Both the position numbers and the translations under genes were made by a program. A stretch of 64,000 bases of DNA from contig NZ_CP137573.1 of the NCBI RefSeq assembly GCF_033343995.1, positions 7,473,001-7,537,000 on the forward strand, given 5' to 3'. Shown piece by piece: positions 8,399 to 17,058 of this stretch. The DNA comes from Streptomyces sp. HUAS YS2 (GTDB lineage Bacteria > Actinomycetota > Actinomycetes > Streptomycetales > Streptomycetaceae). The stretch's first letter is position 1. Each line of letters begins with the position of its first letter. The notes under the pieces were generated by a model. The model was not told the origin of the DNA. It ran no database searches and was given only the letters and a program-made list of their open reading frames with translations.

Positions 8399-8482
8399 GC
8401 CGTTGGCCCCAGCGGCCCTCCGGCTGCCCGGCGCCGGCTGCCAGGGTGGAATCAAGTCCCTCGGACCGTGTGAGGTGGAACC

Positions 8483-9133
8483 ATGGACGGAACCACGGCC
8501 CGTCCCGGCCTCGGCAGGGTCGTCGTCGGCGTCGACGGATCACTGCCAGCACGCACGGCGATCGTCGTCGGACACCGTGGCCTTGGCGGATTCTCGTCAC
8601 TGCTGCTCGGATCGGTCGGCCTTGAGGTCGCGGCCGCCGCGACCACGCCCGTGACAGTGGTGCGCGGGGCCGCCGAGCCCACCCAGGCAGGCGTCGTACT
8701 GGCGGCGGTCCGGGACGAGGCCGACGTGGGCTGTGCCCGTGCGGCGGCCCGTGAGGCCCTGTTGCGCAAGGCGCCTCTACGACTCCTGCACATCTGGGGT
8801 GTGGGGCTGTCCGCCGGATCACGGGCTCTGCTCCGCAACGGTGACAAGGAGATCGCCCGCGATCACGTACGCGCGCTGTCCTCGGTGTCGGACAGGGTCC
8901 GGGAGGAGTTTCCGGACCTGACCGTGCATGCCGATGCCCAGAAGAACCACAGTGGGCCCGGAGCTCTCGTCGAGGCATCGCGCCACGCCGACCTGCTCGT
9001 CGTCGGAGGCCGACGGTCACCCGGCTATCTCGGGCCCACTATCGGATGGACCACGCTCAGCCTCCTGCAGCACGCCCACTGCCCCGTGGAGCTCATCCCT
9101 CGGCAAGGGCCCGGACATGGGAGCACGTCATGA
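8483..9133 (+). CDS. Universal stress protein with internally deleted first domain
   Basis: This protein is 216 residues, whereas tandem-domain relatives are about 290. The N-terminus jumps from VVVGVDGS (the ATP-fold start of domain 1) straight to IVVGHRGLGGFSSLLLGSV and TPVTVVRG, the end of the same domain, so about 100 residues are missing in frame. The second domain is present (AAREALLRKAPLRLLHIW, then LVVGGRRSPGYLGPTIG and HCPVELIP) but its usual VVVGVDGS opening is altered. The ATG follows GAGGTGGAACC. The stop overlaps the next gene's start as ATGA. It may be functional as a single-domain protein or be on the way to a pseudogene. Confidence 0.8.
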   Translation: MDGTTARPGLGRVVVGVDGSLPARTAIVVGHRGLGGFSSLLLGSVGLEVAAAATTPVTVVRGAAEPTQAGVVLAAVRDEADVGCARAAAREALLRKAPLRLLHIWGVGLSAGSRALLRNGDKEIARDHVRALSSVSDRVREEFPDLTVHADAQKNHSGPGALVEASRHADLLVVGGRRSPGYLGPTIGWTTLSLLQHAHCPVELIPRQGPGHGSTS

Positions 9134-9990
9134 CGCCCACCACGACCCGACGCGACATCGCGGTCGGCATCGATCCGGTCAGGAACTGGCACCTGGCTCT
9201 TGCCTGGGCGGTGGACGAGGCTCACCTGCGAGGCGTGGAACTGCGCCTGGTGGTCGCGGTGCCACCGCAGAACGACCCCCAGCACATCGACGCCGCTCCT
9301 CGCCACCTGGCACAGCGGCAGGCCGGCACGGACGCTCTGCGTACGGCCCTCGCCTGGGCGCACGCCCGACAGCCGGCCATGGAGGCCACCTCCTCCCTCC
9401 TCGACGGGGCCCCGGCAGGGGTCCTGGGCGGTCTGTCACACGAGGCAGGCATGATCGTGCTGGGCTCCCGGCACCTCAGCCGTACCGAGGAGTTCCTGAG
9501 CGCGGGCTCCCTGGTCGTCCCGGTCACGGCACAGGCACACTGCCCGGTCGTCGTGGTGGGCGACGCGGAGCACGTCACGCAGGTGACGCCCTACCTCGTG
9601 GTCGGCGTCGACGGAAGCGAGTCCTCACGAGCAGCCCTGGCCTGGGCATTCGAGGAAGCGGACCTCCGGCGCTGTGCGCTGCGGGCCATCGCCGTGTGGC
9701 AGCCTCCCGTTTTCTCCCTGCAGAGCGGTGACACGCTGTTCCAAGCCGAGCGCCGCCTGCTCTCGGAGACCACTGCGGGCCGGGCGGAGACGTATCCCGA
9801 CGTCCGACTCACCCACGAGGTGCTGATCGGTTCCCCCGTCGAGACGCTGGCGAACGCCGCCGAGCACGCGCTGGCCGTCGTCGTGGGCCGTCGGGGCCGG
9901 GGTGGGTACACGGGGATGCGGGTCGGTTCCGTCGTCCACGGGCTGCTGCACCGTGCGCACTGCCCGGTGATCACCGTCCCCGCGGGGTGA
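9130..9990 (+). CDS. Tandem-domain universal stress protein
   Basis: This 286-residue cytoplasmic protein has two UspA domains: residues about 7-140 (DIAVGIDPVRNWHLALAWAV to AHCPVVVVG) and 152-284 (LVVGVDGSESSRAALAWAF to AHCPVITVPAG). The second contains the ATP-binding GxxGxG-type stretch GRRGRGGYTGMRVGSV. In the first, the usual GHRGRGGF loop is replaced by GSRHLSRTEEF, so that domain may not bind ATP. The ATG overlaps the preceding stop by ATGA and the P-type ATPase begins 7 bases after its own stop, so the three genes look co-translated. Confidence 0.9.
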   Translation: MTPTTTRRDIAVGIDPVRNWHLALAWAVDEAHLRGVELRLVVAVPPQNDPQHIDAAPRHLAQRQAGTDALRTALAWAHARQPAMEATSSLLDGAPAGVLGGLSHEAGMIVLGSRHLSRTEEFLSAGSLVVPVTAQAHCPVVVVGDAEHVTQVTPYLVVGVDGSESSRAALAWAFEEADLRRCALRAIAVWQPPVFSLQSGDTLFQAERRLLSETTAGRAETYPDVRLTHEVLIGSPVETLANAAEHALAVVVGRRGRGGYTGMRVGSVVHGLLHRAHCPVITVPAG

Positions 9991-9997
9991 GCAGGCC

Positions 9998-12619
9998 ATG
10001 ACGAGGTCGGCAGTGGACCGGGCGCCCGTACTGGTGCGGGAGACGACGGGACTCACGCAGGAAGAGGCCGCCCGCCGGTTCGCCGTTGGAGGCCCCAACG
10101 AGGTGACTTCGAGTAAGCCCGTACGGCTCCACAAGCGGGTTCTGGCCCAGCTGACCGACCCACTGATCATGGTGCTGCTCGGAGCCGTCGTGCTGACCCT
10201 CGCGATCGGCGACCATCCCGACGCGATCGTCATCGGGCTGGTCGTCCTCGTGAACACGACCGTCGGCGTGGCGCAGGAGATCCGTGCCGACAACGCCGTC
10301 GCCGCCCTCTCGGCCCTCACCGCCCCGCACGCGCGCGTGCGGCGCGACGGCACGGTCTGCGACCTCCCCGCGACCTCGGTCGTCCCTGGTGACGCCCTCC
10401 TGGTAGGTGAGGGCGACATCGTCGCCGCCGACGCCGAGCTCGCCGAGGCGTCCGCCGTACTGGTGGACGAGTCCATGCTGACGGGGGAGTCCGTGCCCGT
10501 CGACAAGAATCCCGGTGCGACGCTGAGCGCGGGCACGGTCGTTGTCCGAGGCCGGGGCGTGGCGGTGGTCACGGCGACCGGGGCGTCCAGCGCGCTCGGC
10601 CGTATCGCGGCTCTGCTGGACGAAGGACGCGAGCCGACCCCGCTGCAGCGCCGCCTCGCCGCCCTCGGGCGCGTCCTCGCGGTCGTGACGCTCGCTCTGT
10701 GCGTGCTGGTCTTCGCCCTTGGCCTGGTCCGGGGGCTCCCGCTCGGCACGATGGCGGTCACCGCCATCAGCCTGGCCGTGGCGGCGGTCCCCGAGTCCCT
10801 TCCCGCCGTCGTCACTCTGGCCCTGGCTCTCGGGGCCCGGCGCATGGTCACCCGGCACGCTCTGGTGCGGCGGCTGCCCGCGGTGGAGACGCTCGGCTCG
10901 GTGTCCGTACTCGCCACCGACAAGACCGGCACCCTGACCGAGGGCCGCATGGTCGTCCAGCACATCTGGACGCCGCTGGTGACCGCCGAGCTCTCGGGTG
11001 TGGGGTACGAACCCGAGGGCGAGGTCCTGGTCGCCGGGAGGCCGGCAGAGGCGGACGAGCTCGAGCCGCTGCGCGAGCTGTTGACGGTGACCACCCTCTG
11101 CAACGACGCCACGCTGCGCCCGGCGGACGACAGTGCCTCCGACGCCCGCTGGACGGCTTTGGGCGACCCGATGGAAGCCGCCCTGCTGACGGCTGCGGCC
11201 AAGACAGGCTGCCCGGGGCCGGCGGAACTGTCGGTGACCCGTCCCCGGATCGCAGAAGCGCCCTTCGACAGCCTCCGTAGACGCATGACGACGCTCCACG
11301 AGACCGGCGGAGACAGGGTGCTCGTCTGTACGAAGGGCGCCCCCGAAGCAGTCCTCGATCCGGCGGTCCTTATCGATCCCGCGGACGCGCTAGAGGCGGC
11401 CCGCCGGGATGCCGCGCGCCTGGCTGCCCGGGGATACCGCGTGCTCGCTGTGGCATCGGGCGTGCGCAACGACCTCCCGAGCCCGGTCACCGAAGCGGAG
11501 ACGGGGCTCGCGCTCCTCGGGCTCGTCGCGCTCAGCGACCCGCCCAAGCCGCATGCCGCAGCGACGCTCGCTTCCTGCCGGGCGGCCGGCATCACCCCCG
11601 TCCTCATCACGGGGGACCACCCGGCGACGGCGCGGGCGGTGGCGTCCCGCGTCGCACTCCTGGGCGACAGTGGCCAGACGGAAGACTACGTGGCCACAGG
11701 GACGGACCTGGCTGCGGGGCGGGTCGCCGACCTCACCTCGGTTCGGGTCTTCGCCCGTACGGACCCCCAGCAGAAGCTGGACATCGTGGAGGCGTGGCGC
11801 GCCAGGGGAGCGGTGACCGCGATGACCGGTGACGGGGTCAACGACGGCCCCGCCCTGCACCGCGCCGACATCGGCGTCGCCATGGGCGCACGCGGCACGG
11901 AGGTCGCGCGACAGGCCGCGGACCTGGTCCTCACCGACGACGAGCTGTCGACGGTCGTGGCGGCTGTCGAGGAGGGACGCCGCGTCTACGACAACATCCG
12001 CAGATTCCTCGTCTACGGGATGGCCGGCGGCGCGGCCGAGATTCTCGTCATGCTGATCGGCCCCGTACTGGGACTGCCTCTGCCCCTTAGAGCGGGGCAG
12101 ATCCTGTGGATCAACCTCCTGACGCACGGTCTCACCGGCGTCGCCATGGGCGCCGAACCGGCCTCCCCGGGCGCGATGCGACGACCGCCTCGCCCGCCGG
12201 GCCAGCACATCCTGGGCGGCGGTGCCTGGCAGCGCCTGCTCGTCCTGGCCGCTGTCGTCACGACGGTCTCCCTCGGTGCGGGACTCGGCGCCCGCGCACT
12301 CGACCTCGCCTGGCAGAGCGTCCTCTTCCTTGCGCTGCTCGCCGCACAGCTGGGGGCGGTCCTGGGACTCCGCGCCCGGTTGTTCACGCGCAGGAACCCG
12401 TTCCTTCCCCTTTCCGTCCTCGCCTCCGCCCTGCTTGCCGCGGCGGCGCTGTACGTGCCCTTCCTGAGCTCGGTCCTGGAGACCGAACCGCTCAGCTGGG
12501 CGGGCGTCGGGATCGCATTGGCCGGCGCCCCCGCGGGGTTCCTCGCCGCGCGGCTCGTCCGCACCGCCTTCCGTGGGACGAATCCGGCTGGAGCGTCGGA
12601 GACACCGGAACTACCGTGA
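9998..12619 (+). CDS. P-type cation-transporting ATPase (type II, Ca2+/Na+-like)
   Basis: This 873-residue membrane pump starts with a cation ATPase N-domain (GLTQEEAARRFAVGGPNEV). It has the actuator motif TGES at 162-165, the ion-site helix PESLP at 265-269 (PEGLP in most homologues), the phosphorylation motif DKTGTLT with Asp308, the hinge GDGVNDGP at 611-618, and a C-terminal membrane domain with several hydrophobic segments. This is the P2A/P2B architecture (PMA1-, PacL- or CtpF-like); CtpF is a DosR-regulon member in mycobacteria. The transported ion cannot be read from the sequence. It follows the universal stress genes in one operon. Confidence 0.92.
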   Translation: MTRSAVDRAPVLVRETTGLTQEEAARRFAVGGPNEVTSSKPVRLHKRVLAQLTDPLIMVLLGAVVLTLAIGDHPDAIVIGLVVLVNTTVGVAQEIRADNAVAALSALTAPHARVRRDGTVCDLPATSVVPGDALLVGEGDIVAADAELAEASAVLVDESMLTGESVPVDKNPGATLSAGTVVVRGRGVAVVTATGASSALGRIAALLDEGREPTPLQRRLAALGRVLAVVTLALCVLVFALGLVRGLPLGTMAVTAISLAVAAVPESLPAVVTLALALGARRMVTRHALVRRLPAVETLGSVSVLATDKTGTLTEGRMVVQHIWTPLVTAELSGVGYEPEGEVLVAGRPAEADELEPLRELLTVTTLCNDATLRPADDSASDARWTALGDPMEAALLTAAAKTGCPGPAELSVTRPRIAEAPFDSLRRRMTTLHETGGDRVLVCTKGAPEAVLDPAVLIDPADALEAARRDAARLAARGYRVLAVASGVRNDLPSPVTEAETGLALLGLVALSDPPKPHAAATLASCRAAGITPVLITGDHPATARAVASRVALLGDSGQTEDYVATGTDLAAGRVADLTSVRVFARTDPQQKLDIVEAWRARGAVTAMTGDGVNDGPALHRADIGVAMGARGTEVARQAADLVLTDDELSTVVAAVEEGRRVYDNIRRFLVYGMAGGAAEILVMLIGPVLGLPLPLRAGQILWINLLTHGLTGVAMGAEPASPGAMRRPPRPPGQHILGGGAWQRLLVLAAVVTTVSLGAGLGARALDLAWQSVLFLALLAAQLGAVLGLRARLFTRRNPFLPLSVLASALLAAAALYVPFLSSVLETEPLSWAGVGIALAGAPAGFLAARLVRTAFRGTNPAGASETPELP

Positions 12620-12670
12620 ATATGTGCCCGTCGGGCGAGGACCGTGCGCTCGACGTGGCCGGAGGTGGTG

Positions 12671-14406
12671 ATGGAGCACGAGCGGCCGGTGCCGGCGGAC
12701 AGCAGGCTTCCGCGGCTGCGGCTCGACCGAGCTGCTCGACGAGCTCCAGGCCCGCATCAACGAGGTACGGGGCACCAGGGACCGGCTCAAGGGGCTACTG
12801 GAAGCCGTCATGTCCGTGGGCAGGGAACTCGACCTGCCTCAGGTGCTGAGGGGCATCGTGGAGGCGGCCGTCACCCTTGTGGACGCCGAGTACGGAGCTT
12901 TGGGCGTCATCGGGGACGACAGTAAGCTCTCGGAGTTCCTCCCCGTCGGCATCGGAGACGACCTGCGGGCGCAGATCGGCGACCTGCCCTCCGGGCACGG
13001 CCTGCTCGGTGAGCTGATCCGCAACCCCAAAACGCTGCGGCTCGCCGAGTTGTCCGAGCATCCCGCCTCGTACGGGTTCCCGCCGCATCACCCGCCGATG
13101 CACTCGTTCCTCGGCGTGCCCATCCGGGTCCGCGACGAGGTCTTCGGCAACCTCTACCTCACCGAGAAGCGGGGAGCGGCGGACTTCGACGCCGAGGACG
13201 AGGCTGTCGTGACGACGCTGGCCGTCGCGGCCGGCATTGCCATCGAGAACGCTCGCCTGTACGAGGAGGGCCGCCTCCGGCAACGGTGGCTGGCCGCGAG
13301 CGCTGACCTGACGAGTGCCCTGCTGTCCGGCTCGGAGGAGACCGAGGTCCTCGACGGGATGCTGGAGCAGGCGGTCGACATCGCGGGCGCCGACATGGGG
13401 GTCTTCTACTTGGTGGGTGTCAGCGGTGAACTGCGGGGCTCGCTCGCCCGCGGTGAGGGGGCCGAAGCGCACCGGGGCGTCGTCCTGCCGACCAGCGAGG
13501 GAACGCTGGCCGAGGCGGCACTCGCGCAGGAGGGTCTGGTCACGGTCGCCGACGTCGAGCACGAGCCGCGCATCAGGGTGCAGCCCGAACGATGGGAGGG
13601 GTTCGGGCCGGCGGTGGCCGTCACGGTCGGCACCAAGGAGCGACTGAGCGGGGTGCTGATCCTCGCGCGGCGGCACGGGCGGTCGCCCTTCACGGGGCCG
13701 GAGATCCTAGCTCTCCCCGGATTCGCGGGACAGGCGGCACTGGCGCTCGAACTGGCCGACCGGCGACGCGACGCCGAGCAGGTGAGTCTTCTGGAGGATC
13801 GTGACCGGATCGCCCGTGACCTGCACGACCTCGCGATCCAGCGCCTGTTCGCCACGGGGATGACGCTGCAGAGCGCCCGGCGGTTCGTCGAACACCCGGA
13901 GGCCCTGGACCGGCTGGGGCGGGCGATCGACGACTTGGACGCCACCATCAAGATCATCCGGTCGACCATCTTCGGGCTCCGGGAACACGACACCCCCGGC
14001 ACCGCCCCGAAGCTGAGGAACCGCGTGGTCAAGGCGGTGGACGAGGCCGCGACCACGCTCGGATTCACCCCCGCCCTGCGAATGGAGGGCCTCCTCGACA
14101 CGGACGTGCCCTCTGAGGCAGCCGAACAGGTGATCGTGGTCATCGGTGAAGCCCTCGCCAACGTGGCCCGGCACGCGCGGGCCCGCCGGGCCGAGGTGTC
14201 GGTCGTCGCCGACGACGGCGTGCTGGCGGTGACGGTGAGCGACGACGGCGTGGGCATCCCGCAGGGCGGCAGGCGCAGTGGACTGCGGAACCTGTCCGAA
14301 CGGGCCGAGCGGCTGGGCGGCAGCCTGGTCGGTCCGAGCGCGCGTGGAGCCCAGCAGCGGCACGGTACTCGAGTGGCGGATCCCGCTGCCGACCGAGCGG
14401 GACTGA
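12671..14406 (+). pseudogene. DevS/OsdK-like GAF sensor histidine kinase, frameshifted near both ends
   Basis: The expected ATG at 12671 follows GGAGG, but its frame fails after CTCGACC near 12738. Skipping one C restores ELLDELQARINEVRGTRDRL leading into MSVGRELDLPQVL. Two GAF domains follow (about 12830-13250 and 13300-13750), then the HisKA_3 motif RIARDLHDLAIQRLF with the phospho-acceptor His codon at 13824, then an ATPase domain with GEALANVARHARA and SDDGVGIP. Near 14330-14345 the frame is lost again; the next frame gives SSGTVLEWRIPLPTERD and a TGA at 14404-14406, two bases from the convergent response regulator stop. Translation from the internal ATG at 12810 could still give most of a kinase. 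Confidence 0.8.
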
Positions 14407-14407
14407 G

Positions 14408-15094
14408 CTACGTCTCCTCGGCGTCGTGCTCGTGGGCCTGCGCGGCGATCACGGCGGCCTGCACGCGACGTTCCACGCCGAGTTTGCCGAGCAGCCGCGA
14501 GATGTGGTTCTTGACGGTCTTCTCGGACAGGTAGAGCCGCGCGGCGATCTGCCGGTTGGTGAGCCCCTCGCCGATGAGATCGAGCACGGACCGCTCCCGC
14601 TCCGACAGCACCGCGAGCCGTTCGTCCTCAGGTGGCTTCGCTGCCTCGGGGTCTCGAAGCGAATGCATCAGCCGAGCCGTGGTGGCCGGGTCCAGCATCG
14701 ACTGCCCGGTGGCCACGGTCCGCACGGCCGAGACGAGGTCCGACCCCTTGACCTGTTTGAGCACGTACCCGGCCGCCCCGGCCATGATCGCGTCGAGGAG
14801 AGTGTCCTCATCGTCGAACGACGTCAGCATCAGGCACGCCAGCTCGGGCATCCGGGACCGCAGCTCCCGGCACACGGAAATGCCGTCGCCGTCCGGCAGC
14901 CGGACGTCGAGAACCGCCACGTCCGGCCGCAGCGCGGGTCCCCTGGCCAGAGCTTGCTCGGCCGTCGCCGCCTCCCCGACCACTTCCAGATCGGGCTCGT
15001 CGTCGATCAGGTCACGGAGGCCCCGGCGGACGACCTCGTGGTCGTCGACGAGGAACACCCCGGTGAGCGCGGTGGCTACCGGTAGCTCGGTCAT
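14408..15094 (-). CDS. DevR/OsdR-like LuxR-family response regulator
   Basis: This 228-residue protein has a receiver domain with VFLVDDHEVVRRGL, the phospho-acceptor Asp63 in AVLDVRLPDGDG, a switch LMLTSFDDE and the Lys of YVLKQVKGSDL. A C-terminal LuxR/NarL helix-turn-helix follows (LSERERSVLDLIGEGLTNR, SEKTVKNHISRLLGKLGV). It closely resembles DosR/DevR and OsdR. The ATG at 15094 follows AGGGGTCGCC. It faces the damaged sensor kinase. It is the best candidate to bind the GGNCC palindromes in this island. With the kinase damaged it may act as an orphan or with another kinase (inference). Confidence 0.93.
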   Translation of the reverse strand: MTELPVATALTGVFLVDDHEVVRRGLRDLIDDEPDLEVVGEAATAEQALARGPALRPDVAVLDVRLPDGDGISVCRELRSRMPELACLMLTSFDDEDTLLDAIMAGAAGYVLKQVKGSDLVSAVRTVATGQSMLDPATTARLMHSLRDPEAAKPPEDERLAVLSERERSVLDLIGEGLTNRQIAARLYLSEKTVKNHISRLLGKLGVERRVQAAVIAAQAHEHDAEET

Positions 15095-15158
15095 GGCGAC
15101 CCCTGTGGTCGGTCGGGTGCATACGCGCCCCCACAAGGATTGTCCGTCATGAAGCGTC

Positions 15159-15785
15159 TCAGGGGGCAACGAGATCCATCCGGACGTCGACCACGCCCTC
15201 CACAGCCCGCACGGCGCGGGCGACCAGCGGCACCATCGACCGGTCGGCGAGCGACCCACGGACCGTGGCCACACCGTCCGCGACCGTTACAGCGAGCCCC
15301 ACGGTGGCGGCCGGCTCGCCGAGGACGGAGCGGCGGATGTCCTCCTCGATCTCCGCGTCCGTACGGAGGAACACCTTCAGCAGATCACTCCGGCTGACCA
15401 CACCCTCCAACATGCCGACCCCGTTGACCACGGGCAGGCGCTTCACCCTCCGCGTCGCCATGATCCGTGCCGCTTCGGCGAGGGTTGCGTGAGGATGGAC
15501 GGTCACGGCCGGGCTGGACATGAGTTCCCCGGCCCGTACGGCTCCGGCCTTGGACGCCGCGGCGAACTCGTCCGGGCGGGGCTCGTCCGTACGGAACTCC
15601 TCCTTGGCGAGCAGATCGGCCTCCGACACGACCCCGATCACCCGTCCCTCCCCCTCCAGAACGGGCAAGGCGCTCACCTTCCACTGGTCCATGAGCGCCA
15701 CGATCTCCTTGTACGGCGCGTCACGACCGATGGCGATGGCGGTGTGGGTCATGACGTCGCTGACGGTGTAGCGCGAGGCGGGCAT
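15159..15785 (-). CDS. CBS domain pair plus BON domain protein (copy 3)
   Basis: This 208-residue protein begins MPASRYTVSDVMTH at an ATG preceded by GGGAGAACGTG. CBS 1 shows LPVLEGEGRVIGVVSEADLL, CBS 2 shows LMSSPAVTVHPHATLAEAAR and LPVVNGVGMLEGVVSRSDLL, and a BON domain ends the chain (VTVADGVATVRGSLADRS). It is nearest to copy 1, including KVSALPVLEGEGR against KVTAVPVVEGEGR. The decayed cNMP-binding pseudogene upstream reads into it in the same frame. The gene itself looks intact. Confidence 0.9.
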   Translation of the reverse strand: MPASRYTVSDVMTHTAIAIGRDAPYKEIVALMDQWKVSALPVLEGEGRVIGVVSEADLLAKEEFRTDEPRPDEFAAASKAGAVRAGELMSSPAVTVHPHATLAEAARIMATRRVKRLPVVNGVGMLEGVVSRSDLLKVFLRTDAEIEEDIRRSVLGEPAATVGLAVTVADGVATVRGSLADRSMVPLVARAVRAVEGVVDVRMDLVAP

Positions 15786-16084
15786 CACGTTCTCCCGGAG
15801 GGGTGAAGATTTACGGGCTGACCAGCGGTACGGCTGCAACAGCCCCGACCAGCTGAGCAGTTCGCCGGCGCTGACGCTGACGACCACGCCGGGCCGCCTG
15901 CCGGGAACGTCGACGTCCAGGGCGACCGTGCCAGCACGGACGATCCAGAATCGATGGGCGTATCCGCCTTCCGAATAGCCGGGTCTCTTCTGGGAAGTCC
16001 ATCGGGCTGGCGCACTACAACAGCCGTTGACGCTGGTCGGCGGAGAGAGCTGCTGCGAGCCGTGGGTTAGGGGGTAGTGCTCAT
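15786..16084 (-). pseudogene. Cyclic nucleotide-binding-like protein, multiply broken
   Basis: An ATG at 16084 with GGAGGCCGCCG in front starts MSTTP, then the frame shifts. The next frame gives PRLAAALSADQRQRLL, a TAG stop, and SPMDFPEETRLF; a further shift gives EGGYAHRFWIVRAGTVALDV, GRRPGVVVSVSAGELLSWSG and LLQPYRW. After that the C-terminal third of the domain is absent and the frame enters the CBS-BON gene. It was a homologue of the gene at 2381-2786 in the same position before a CBS-BON gene. At least three lesions make it non-functional. Confidence 0.8.
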
Positions 16085-16141
16085 CGGCGGCCTCCGCATC
16101 AGAGTCCACTCCAGTCTGGCCGGACTCTGTGTTGGAGGGCA

Positions 16142-16176
16142 GGGCCGGATGGCCCCTTCGGGGCCCTGTTAGGCCC
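16142..16176. promoter_or_regulatory. GGNCC-type palindromes upstream of the cNMP pseudogene/CBS-BON copy 3
   Basis: GGGCC-GGAT-GGCCC at 16142-16155 is a perfect inverted repeat 58 bases upstream of the pseudogene start, and GGGCCC-TGTTA-GGCCC follows at 16161-16176. The first has the same arm and spacer layout as 2865-2878, at a comparable distance from the start of the paralogous gene. Probable DosR/OsdR-type sites. Confidence 0.5.
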
Positions 16177-16287
16177 GTGCGAGGCGGGTCAGACCCGCCT
16201 CTGGTGCCGCCGTGTGGGGCACGCACCGGATTCTTGTTCTTGATCGCAAGATGCCGAATGGGCGACCTTCCGGCACGTGTGTGTCAG

Positions 16288-16636
16288 TCAAGCGACCCGG
16301 AGGGCCGCGCCCCACGCCTTGGCGCGATCCCGTTCGCCGGCGCGCAGCGGCCCATCGATCTCCTCGATGATGAATCCCCACCGGTTCCGCGACGAGTTCA
16401 TACGCAGCGTCGGCGTAGAAATTGACTGCTTCCTTGGTGGCGGAGACTGTGTCGACGCGAACCATGAGGCGCAACTGGCGTTCGGGGATCTCGCGGATGG
16501 GGGCGTCGTCGAAGACGAGCTGGGCGCCGAACGGGGAGTCGGTGCTGAAACCGGGAAACGGCTGGTGAAGGTTCTCCTGGCCCGGTTTGGTGTACTGGCA
16601 GCGCTCGAGCGAGTTTCCGGATGCCGTCGACTGCAT
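16288..16636 (-). pseudogene. Fragment of an unrecognised protein, frameshifted
   Basis: The minus strand gives ENLHQPFPGFSTDSPFGAQL, DDAPIREIPERQLRLMVRVD and KEAVNFYADAAYELVAE. A one-base shift near 16385 then gives RWGFIIEEIDGPLRAGERDR and KAWGAALRVA before a TGA at 16288. The joined reading is protein-like with balanced composition, but I do not recognise the family. The 5' part upstream of 16636 is unclear, so this is probably the C-terminal remnant of a larger gene. Confidence 0.5.
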
Positions 16637-17058
16637 GGGAGGGGCCGACCAGCCCGAGGGGGATCTGACGGGGGCCGGTAGGGGAGTGGGCGTCGGCGGG
16701 GTCGAACACGCTGATGCCGTGCCGGGGATCGGTATGGCGGTTTTCCGGCACGGAACTCCAGCTCTGGCTCGTGCAGTACCGGTGCTTCACTACGGCCGCT
16801 CCCGCAATCCCTCGAAGGGCCCATTCACCCTCGGTTCGGCGCTGGCGATTGCGGAATCCAGACGCTTTCGTCGATGGCGTGTTTCCAGTACGCGGGGAGG
16901 GGGCCCTGTCGTCAGGTGCGTCGCTTCCTGCTGCAGCACCCGGGGAGTGCGTTCTTGGCCAAACTGCCCCAAGTGAGGTTTTCGGGACACCTGTGCTGTC
17001 CATGATTCTGCCCGGGCTGGCAGGTGGAAGTCCTGCCTGACACAAAGGGGGGTGGCCG
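16637..17058. other. Remnant-rich stretch without a confident gene
   Basis: Short protein-like patches occur on the minus strand in different frames (for example YWKHAIDESVWIPQSPAPNR near 16880 and HGISVFDPADAHSPTGPRQI near 16700) but no continuous gene. The promoter of the PycTM-like gene must lie at its right end; GGGGGG directly precedes the GTG at 17059. Confidence 0.35.

Noticed and set aside
16398..17045. Minus-strand frame of 215 codons before the PycTM gene
   Set aside because: The translation changes character several times and shares its 3' end with a better remnant in another frame.
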